From assembly GCA_022360135.1 (NCBI GenBank), contig JAKSDM010000421.1, forward strand, positions 1-9,732: a DNA stretch of 9,732 nt, in the 5' to 3' direction. Source of the stretch: Pseudanabaenales cyanobacterium (GTDB lineage: Bacteria > Cyanobacteriota > Cyanobacteriia > Phormidesmidales > Phormidesmidaceae). The notes under the pieces are model-generated. The model saw only the letters and a list, made by a program, of their open reading frames with translations, searched no databases and was not told the DNA's origin. Position numbers and translations under genes: made by a program. Shown here one piece after another: positions 1-4,267 of this stretch; position 1 is the stretch's first letter; the number at the start of each line of letters is the position of its first letter.

Positions 1-441
1 GCCCCAGACTCTACCTGGGTGGGTTGGGATATCACTCGGTTTGGTCGCAGCGCCAGAGGGGAGCAGTTTTTACAGGGAACCTGGCGATCGCATACAGAAA
101 TCTGGCGAAATGGCCTTCCCCTCTGGCTTGACCGCCAATGGCTACCGGCTGGGCCAGAAATTCTCCAAAGCCCTCATGGTCTCGCAGGCTATCCCGTCAT
201 CGGCGCCTTTGTGATTATCGGCTATCCTGTCTCACCCGAAATCACAGCCCAAATTCGCACTCTCTGGAGATCTGAGACATCAGGCCAAGTTGGCGTCACT
301 CGACTCTTGCAGGGCCTCCTCTGCCGCTACCGAGGCCACTCCAGCCAAGATGCCCGCCGCTGGTTTATCGAAGTGTGGAAACACCTGCGTCCCCGGTATC
401 TAGGATGTAATGCCTGTTTACCTAGAGTATGGACAGGATAA
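1..441 (+). CDS. ureD: Urease accessory protein UreD (UreH), 3' part
   Basis: UreD is a chaperone that binds the urease apoprotein and, with UreF and UreG, helps deliver nickel to the active site in the cytoplasm. The frame is open from base 1, so the gene is cut by the left edge; 146 residues are visible, about half of the usual 270-300. Typical UreD features can be read: RFGRSARGE at visible residues 13-21, then RSHTEIWRNGLPLWLDRQ, a PVIGAFVIIG stretch, and the family's C-terminal pattern CRYRGHSSQDARRWFIEVWKHLRP ending in LPRVW. A GTG at 19 lies in frame but is inside the conserved domain and is not a start. The gene is not adjacent to ureA: a porin gene and two spacers lie between them. 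Identification is firm; the missing N-terminus cannot be judged. Confidence 0.93.
   Translation, partial: APDSTWVGWDITRFGRSARGEQFLQGTWRSHTEIWRNGLPLWLDRQWLPAGPEILQSPHGLAGYPVIGAFVIIGYPVSPEITAQIRTLWRSETSGQVGVTRLLQGLLCRYRGHSSQDARRWFIEVWKHLRPRYLGCNACLPRVWTG
84..91. repeat. HIP1 octamer GCGATCGC in ureD
   Basis: Perfect copy of the highly iterated palindrome (HIP1) that is over-represented in many cyanobacterial genomes. Five perfect copies occur in this window, against about 0.15 expected by chance, and all five lie inside coding sequence. Confidence 0.9.
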
Positions 442-460
442 GGGTAAAATTCCAATGATA

Positions 461-490
461 CGTAAAGACGTTGCATGCAACGTCTTTACG
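461..490. repeat. Perfect 30-bp palindrome, cyanobacterial interspersed type
   Basis: The left arm cgtaaagacgttgca is followed without a gap by its exact reverse complement, so all 30 bases form a dyad centred on TGCA between 475 and 476. The core GACGTTGCATGCAACGTC is, from memory, the core of an interspersed palindrome common in Nostoc-type and other cyanobacterial genomes (there often flanked by GTAGA rather than GTAAA). It lies 19 bp after the ureD stop, so in RNA it could fold into a strong hairpin and act as a 3'-end stabiliser or attenuator of ureD. It has no U-tract and is not a classical terminator. Confidence 0.85.
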
Positions 491-509
491 GGCAAATTAT
501 CGGGTTTAT

Positions 510-536
510 CCAAATAGTATTGACCAAATAGTATTG
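510..536. repeat. Tandem duplication, 14-bp period
   Basis: The 13-mer CCAAATAGTATTG occurs at 510-522 and again at 524-536, separated by one base. The two copies are identical. This could be a slippage duplication or a paired protein-binding site; nothing else in the window matches it. Confidence 0.75.
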
Positions 537-732
537 CACGGGAACCACTTGGCCGAAAATTGTGTCAAGCATTGGTGACCCCCATCTGGCCACTGGCATC
601 AATTTGTCCGTGGCGCTTTAGCGTGTGCAGATGGGAGAAGTGCTTGCAACTACTGTGTGTCGGCAAGGCGGGTTATCTTTACACAAGTCTCGGATTGATC
701 GATGAAATCTGATAACCTGCCTGAAGACTGAC

Positions 733-776
733 GATTAAATCAATCTCCCCTAAAGGGGTTGATCTGACCTTTAATC
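733..776 (+). promoter_or_regulatory. Nested inverted repeats in the putative porin leader
   Basis: Three sets of complementary arms are nested around one centre: GATTAAA (733-739) with TTTAATC (770-776), ATCAA (739-743) with TTGAT (759-763), and CCCCT (747-751) with AGGGG (754-758) closed by a two-base AA. If transcribed, this would fold into an interrupted hairpin ending about 18 nt before the Shine-Dalgarno of the porin gene. A role in translation or mRNA stability is inference. Confidence 0.4.
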
Positions 777-787
777 TTCCATGCAAA

Positions 788-798
788 AGGTGTGAGGA
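788..798 (+). promoter_or_regulatory. Porin ribosome binding site overlapping a Yfr1-complementary block
   Basis: The GAGGA Shine-Dalgarno (794-798) ends 10 nt before the ATG at 809, which supports that start. It is embedded in AGGTGTGAGGA. The nine bases GTGTGAGGA (790-798) are exactly complementary to UCCUCACAC, the last nine bases of the conserved single-stranded Yfr1 sRNA motif ACUCCUCACAC. Yfr1 is known to repress porin-like outer membrane protein mRNAs in Prochlorococcus. Regulation here is inferred from the match; four to five of the nine matching bases are explained by the Shine-Dalgarno itself. Confidence 0.55.
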
Positions 799-808
799 AA
801 GTTAAGCC

Positions 809-2401
809 ATGTCTAAATTATTTCAGAAGTCTCTGCTGACTAGTCCAGCAGTTGTCGGCGCCGCCCTAATGATGTCAGGCGCTGCATTGGCTGCAGAATC
901 GCCCAAGCTACTTAAGACGGCAGTTAAATCGTTTGATTTGACTGAGTCGCTCGAAATTTCTAACCTGGCAGTGTCTGATGTCGCCGTTGCCTCAGCGGGG
1001 CTGCCATCGGCGCCGGCAGCTAATATTGCCACGGCTAGTGGCTCCAGCAGTGACGTACTGGCGCAAATCAGCGCCTATAACAACGACTTCACCCAGTTGG
1101 CTCAGGTGACCCGTGTATCTGAATTGTCTGATGTGCAGCCTTCTGACTGGGCGTTCACAGCGCTGCGGCGACTAGTGGAAGAATACGAATGTATTGAAGG
1201 GTACCCCAACCAGCTCTTTCGGGGCCGACGGGCCATAACCCGTTATGAGTTTGCAGCCGGTCTGAATGCCTGTTTGAACGCTGTCCTACAACTGATTGGC
1301 GCATCGAGTTCACCAGAGGAGCTGTCTACCATTCGGCGGTTGCAAGAAGAATTTCAGGCGGAGTTATCAACGCTACGGGGTCGGGTGGATGTGCTGGAGG
1401 CGGACGTCGCTGAACTGGAAGCCAACCAGTTCTCTACCACCACCAAACTGCGGGGTGAAGTGACTGCACATTTGAATGCGCCATTTGATCAGGCGTTTGA
1501 TGATGAGAATACGACGTTTGAATATCGGGCTCGCTTAAACTTTGAAACCAGTTTCACGGGAGAAGACCGGTTGCGTTTGCGGCTTCAATCGGGCACAAAC
1601 AACGATGCGCCGCTAGGATTCCCAGGAGGATTTGACGATAGCTCCGGCGGTGATAATGATATCGAGCTTAATGATGTTTACTACCTTTTCCCAGTGGGCG
1701 ATCGCCTCGAGGTCATTATTGCCGGTAACAGCATCAGCACTGATAATTTTGTCATCAGCACCATTGTCCCTTTTGACGGGGTTAGCGTCGGTGAAGCTGG
1801 GGAGCCGCTGCTCTATGACTTTGAAATGGGCGGCGATTCTGGCCTTGGTCTCAGCTACGCCCTAACCGACAATCTGTTGATTGACGCCGGTTATTCGGTT
1901 GACTCTGATGCGATCGGCAACCCAGACGGTCAAGGTGTTTTTGGCGGCGGCGGTCAGAGCTATATTGGCCAAATCAGCTACCTCAGCGATAGCCTACTCA
2001 ATGCGGCTTTCGCCTTCCTCCACGGTAATGAGGACCCTGGGAGCGATGCGACTAATACCTTTGCGGGTTTAGTGAGTTTTGACCTGGGTCGGTTTGAGGT
2101 TGGCGGTTACGGTGCTTTCCACGACCAAGTCGATACCGATGAGGAGTCCTTCTCCTGGCAAGCGGGCGTTTCAGTTCCCGACCTCTTCTTCCAGGGCAAC
2201 ACCTTCGGCGTCTATGTGGGGCAAGCGCCTTCCTATGAGGAAGACGAGCCATTCTTTGCGGAAGCCTATTACGAAATGGAGGTGAATGAGTTCCTATCGA
2301 TTACCCCGGCAATACTTTACGCCGAAGAAAACAACATTAACGATTCCCGGGTTGACAGTTCATCTGTTTACGGTGTTGTTCGGGCTGTTTTCAGGTTCTA
2401 G
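809..2401 (+). CDS. SLH-domain outer-membrane porin (cyanobacterial iron-uptake/OprB-type porin)
   Basis: Outer-membrane channel of the cyanobacterial SomA/Slr1908-like type. Members are the main diffusion pores for ions and small solutes, and some are linked to iron uptake. The 530 residues show a signal peptide (K3, K7, hydrophobic 12-29, likely cleaved after ALAA), a variable Ala/Ser-rich segment to about 100, and one S-layer homology domain at about 104-160 (LSDVQPSDWAFTALRRLVEEY, then GYPN, then RAITRYEFAAGLNACLN), expected to anchor the protein to peptidoglycan. A short coiled coil follows (about 168-206, RRLQEEF...LRGRVDVLEADVAELE), then a beta-barrel rich in Gly, Asp and aromatics that ends in the canonical C-terminal Phe (VVRAVFRF). 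The length is typical. It interrupts the urease cluster but has its own long leader and Shine-Dalgarno, so it is probably transcribed independently. The transported substrate cannot be read from sequence. Confidence 0.92.
   Translation: MSKLFQKSLLTSPAVVGAALMMSGAALAAESPKLLKTAVKSFDLTESLEISNLAVSDVAVASAGLPSAPAANIATASGSSSDVLAQISAYNNDFTQLAQVTRVSELSDVQPSDWAFTALRRLVEEYECIEGYPNQLFRGRRAITRYEFAAGLNACLNAVLQLIGASSSPEELSTIRRLQEEFQAELSTLRGRVDVLEADVAELEANQFSTTTKLRGEVTAHLNAPFDQAFDDENTTFEYRARLNFETSFTGEDRLRLRLQSGTNNDAPLGFPGGFDDSSGGDNDIELNDVYYLFPVGDRLEVIIAGNSISTDNFVISTIVPFDGVSVGEAGEPLLYDFEMGGDSGLGLSYALTDNLLIDAGYSVDSDAIGNPDGQGVFGGGGQSYIGQISYLSDSLLNAAFAFLHGNEDPGSDATNTFAGLVSFDLGRFEVGGYGAFHDQVDTDEESFSWQAGVSVPDLFFQGNTFGVYVGQAPSYEEDEPFFAEAYYEMEVNEFLSITPAILYAEENNINDSRVDSSSVYGVVRAVFRF
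1698..1705. repeat. HIP1 octamer in the porin gene
   Basis: GCGATCGC within the barrel-coding part (codons for VGDRLE). Confidence 0.9.
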
Positions 2402-2461
2402 CCGCTGGCCAGAGCAATCGATCACTCTACTTTGGGTAAGTTGACGGATTGAGTTTAGGAA

Positions 2462-2506
2462 AAGGGCAAGGGGCAAAGAAGAAGGAAGCGCATCCCAATT
2501 GCCCCT
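2462..2506. repeat. GGGCAA direct repeats with an inverted TTGCCCCT copy
   Basis: AAGGGCAA (2462-2469) runs into AGGGGCAA (2469-2476), and the exact reverse complement TTGCCCCT lies at 2499-2506, leaving a 22-nt purine-rich loop. Such GGGGCAA strings are common low-complexity intergenic material in cyanobacteria. Position fits a weak 3' hairpin of the porin transcript, but there is no U-run after it. Confidence 0.5.
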
Positions 2507-2520
2507 CGTCTGCCGCTAAT

Positions 2521-2555
2521 CTAAAATCCAAAATCTAAAATCCAAAATCTAGAAT
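2521..2555. repeat. STRR-like heptamer array before ureA
   Basis: Five consecutive 7-mers: CTAAAAT, CCAAAAT, CTAAAAT, CCAAAAT and a diverged CTAGAAT. Alternating C(T/C)AAAAT units of this kind match the short tandemly repeated repetitive (STRR) sequences described in heterocystous and other cyanobacteria. The array ends 12 bp before the ureA start codon, so it occupies the space where a ribosome binding site and possibly promoter elements would be expected. Confidence 0.8.
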
Positions 2556-2567
2556 CCCAAGATTTTT

Positions 2568-2870
2568 ATGCAACTGACACCGCAAGAGAAAGACAAACTG
2601 CTCATCTTCACGGCCGCTCTTTTGGCGGAACGTCGGAAAGAAAGGGGATTGAAGCTGAATCATCCCGAATCAGTCGCCTACATCTCAGCCGCTATCCTGG
2701 AAGGAGCGCGGGAAGGACGCTCAGTAGCTGAGCTAATGAGCTATGGAACGACGCTTCTGAGGCGGCATGAAGTAATGGAAGGGGTGCCTGAAATGATCTC
2801 CGAAGTCCAAGTAGAAGCAACCTTCCCAGACGGCTCCAAGTTGGTGACTGTGCATAATCCTATTCAATGA
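2568..2870 (+). CDS. ureA: Urease subunit gamma
   Basis: UreA is the smallest structural subunit of the nickel enzyme urease (urea + water to ammonia + carbamate), which assembles as (UreABC)3 in the cytoplasm. The 100 residues are full length for the family. They begin with the usual MQLTPQEKDKLLIF and continue with LLAERRKERGLKLNHPESVAYI, the AILEGAREGRSVAELM block and GVPEMISEVQVEATFPDGSKLVTVHNPI. No Shine-Dalgarno is visible before the ATG; the sequence just upstream is AT-rich (gattttt) next to heptamer repeats. The conserved N-terminus nevertheless fixes this start. Its stop overlaps the next gene's start in ATGA (2867-2870), pointing to one mRNA with translational coupling into the peptidase gene. 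Confidence 0.97.
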   Translation: MQLTPQEKDKLLIFTAALLAERRKERGLKLNHPESVAYISAAILEGAREGRSVAELMSYGTTLLRRHEVMEGVPEMISEVQVEATFPDGSKLVTVHNPIQ

Positions 2871-3946
2871 GTCTCGCCATGCCAAATTCTCTGCCAGAGC
2901 TGCCTGAACAGCCTGATATGGCGCTTGATCAGGCGCAGCGTCGGAAAGTCTTAGAAGGGATTGCTGAAAAACTGAGTGAGTATGTTTTTCCGGCGGCGGC
3001 CGAAACCATGCAGCATGACATCCATCAGCGGCTCAATGCCGGTGGATATACAGATATTGTCAGTGCGGCTCAACTGGCTCAAACGCTGACAGCCCAGATC
3101 CAAGAACTGAGCCAAGACCGCAATTTACGGGTGTTCTTTAGTGCTGAGCCTTTACCCCAATTAGACGCCAAAAGTGATCCAACGCCGGAGGAGCTAACTC
3201 TACAACAGCATCGCAGCAGCCTGCGAAACTTTGATTTTAATCGAGTTGAGCGCCTGCGGGGTAACGTCGGCTATCTGGAACTCTATGGGTTTGAAGCGCC
3301 TGCGTTTGCAGGGGAAACTGCGATCGCGGCCATGAATTTCTTGGCCCACACCAGCGCCTTGATCATTGACTTACGCCATAACGGCGGCGGCTCCCCTGGC
3401 ATGGTCACCCTGCTGTGCAGCTATCTATTTCCAGCCCATCCCCCCATCCATCTGAACGACTTGTACTGGCGCAGGGATGATCGAACTCAGCAGTGGTGGA
3501 CGTCGCCTTTTGTTCCAGGCAAACGGTATTTAGATAAGCCGGTTTATGTCCTCATTAGTCAAACAACCTTTTCAGCAGCAGAAGAGTTTGCTTACAATCT
3601 CAAACACCTCAAAAGAGCCGCCTTGGTGGGTGAAACCACCCGGGGCGGGGCGAATCCAGGAGCAGGGTATCGAATTAACGACCATTTTTGGATCTTTATC
3701 CCTACAGGTCGGGCGATTAATCCGATCACGGGCGGCAACTGGGAAGGGGTCGGCGTCATACCGGATGTTAAAGTTCCTGCCGAATTGGCCTTGAAGACGG
3801 CTCATCTGATGGCGCTGAAGACCTTGATTGAGAACAATACTGAAGTCGGATTGGGTAGGGAGTTGGAGGAATCGCTGCAGGCCGTCGAGGTGGAATTGGC
3901 AGACTTGCGAAAAGAGTTGATTAGCAAATTGGGAGGACGTCAATGA
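2867..3946 (+). CDS. S41 family peptidase, IRBP-like, inside the urease operon
   Basis: A 359-residue protein with the layout of the S41 branch that resembles interphotoreceptor retinoid-binding protein modules. The N-terminal helical region (about 25-95) has the family's ending DRNLRVFFS. The S41 core follows: GNVGYLELYGF (132-142), IIDLRHNGGG (166-175), TFSAAEEFAYNLK with candidate nucleophile S236, LVGETTRGGANPG (253-265) and GVGVIPDVKV (294-303). The lysine that serves as general base in CtpA-type proteases is replaced by Thr in GETTRGG, as is usual in this branch. There is no signal peptide, membrane segment or PDZ domain, so it is probably cytoplasmic. No Shine-Dalgarno precedes the ATG; it overlaps the ureA stop and its own stop overlaps ureB's start. 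A second Met at residue 5 is a possible start. A role in urease processing or assembly is suggested only by position. Confidence 0.9.
   Translation: MSLAMPNSLPELPEQPDMALDQAQRRKVLEGIAEKLSEYVFPAAAETMQHDIHQRLNAGGYTDIVSAAQLAQTLTAQIQELSQDRNLRVFFSAEPLPQLDAKSDPTPEELTLQQHRSSLRNFDFNRVERLRGNVGYLELYGFEAPAFAGETAIAAMNFLAHTSALIIDLRHNGGGSPGMVTLLCSYLFPAHPPIHLNDLYWRRDDRTQQWWTSPFVPGKRYLDKPVYVLISQTTFSAAEEFAYNLKHLKRAALVGETTRGGANPGAGYRINDHFWIFIPTGRAINPITGGNWEGVGVIPDVKVPAELALKTAHLMALKTLIENNTEVGLGRELEESLQAVEVELADLRKELISKLGGRQ
3320..3327. repeat. HIP1 octamer in the S41 peptidase gene
   Basis: GCGATCGC at the TAIAAM codons, upstream of the DLRHNGGG motif. Confidence 0.9.
3931..3937 (+). promoter_or_regulatory. Strong ribosome binding site of ureB inside the peptidase gene
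   Basis: GGGAGGA ends 5 nt before the ureB ATG (3943) and lies within the last codons of the S41 gene. It confirms the start whose ATGA overlap makes ureB coupled to the peptidase reading frame. It is much stronger than the leaders of ureA or the peptidase. Confidence 0.8.
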
Positions 3947-4248
3947 TACCCGGTGAATTGATCGCTGAAGCGGGTGAACTTGAACTCAATCTAGGGCGCG
4001 AAACAGTTATGTTAAAGGTGGCTAACACGGGCGATCGCCCCATTCAAGTCGGTTCCCACTTCCACTTTTTTGAGGTGAATCAAGCTCTCTCGTTTGATCG
4101 CCTGCAGGCCCGGGGTATGCGGTTAGATATTCCTGCCGGTACAGCAGTCCGGTTTGAACCCGGCGACGAGCGCACCGTGAATCTGGTAGCCTTAGCTGGC
4201 AGCCGTGAGGTTTATGGTCTGAACGCCCAAATCAACGGGCCTTTATAA
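3943..4248 (+). CDS. ureB: Urease subunit beta
   Basis: Structural beta subunit that packs against UreC in the urease trimer. The 101 residues are complete. They show the MIPGE start, the NTGDRPIQVGSHFHFFEVN block (28-46), FDRLQARGMRLDIPAGTAVRFEPG and the ending AGSREVYGLNAQINGPL, all typical of UreB. The start is set by a good Shine-Dalgarno and by the one-base-shifted overlap with the peptidase stop. Nothing urease-related follows: the stop is 19 bp from the stop of a convergent polysaccharide gene, so ureC and the remaining accessory genes must be encoded elsewhere if urease is functional. No terminator hairpin is visible in that 19-bp gap. Confidence 0.97.
   Translation: MIPGELIAEAGELELNLGRETVMLKVANTGDRPIQVGSHFHFFEVNQALSFDRLQARGMRLDIPAGTAVRFEPGDERTVNLVALAGSREVYGLNAQINGPL
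4031..4038. repeat. HIP1 octamer in ureB
   Basis: GCGATCGC at the GDRP codons of the conserved NTGDRPIQVGSH block. Confidence 0.9.
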
Positions 4249-4267
4249 ATCCTTTATGAACCTGTCC

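Larger units (their letters stand above)
442..808. other. Spacer between ureD and the porin gene
   Basis: 367 bp without a credible gene. It holds, in order, a 30-bp perfect palindrome (461-490), a 14-bp-period tandem duplication (510-536), a weak inverted pair CCCATCTG/CAGATGGG (581-588 and 628-635) around smaller dyads, and nested inverted repeats (733-776) just before the porin ribosome binding site. No clear -35/-10 pair was found, so the porin promoter is not located; TATCTT at 674 and GATAAC at 711 are the nearest -10-like hexamers and neither has a good -35. Confidence 0.7.

Noticed and set aside
455..517. A 20-codon reading frame starting at an ATG next to the 30-bp palindrome
   Set aside because: It is made mostly of the palindrome itself, has no Shine-Dalgarno, and its amino-acid sequence follows from repeat DNA.
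581..635. Inverted pair CCCATCTG/CAGATGGG enclosing CCAC/GTGG and CGC/GCG dyads, as a possible structured RNA
   Set aside because: An 8-bp inverted pair is expected about once by chance in a spacer of this length, and the inner stems are only 3-4 bp. No known RNA family fits.
2510..2560. CRISPR array suspected from regularly repeated units
   Set aside because: The units are 7 bp, contiguous and without spacers, which is a tandem heptamer array and not repeat-spacer architecture. No cas genes are near.
3572..3943. A 123-codon minus-strand reading frame opposite the S41 peptidase and its C-terminus
   Set aside because: It is antisense to a clearly conserved coding region, has no ribosome binding site, and its product shows no recognisable domain.
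4249..4267. Bidirectional terminator between ureB and the convergent Wzc-like gene
   Set aside because: Only 19 bp separate the stops and no stem with flanking T/A tracts is present there or just inside either gene.
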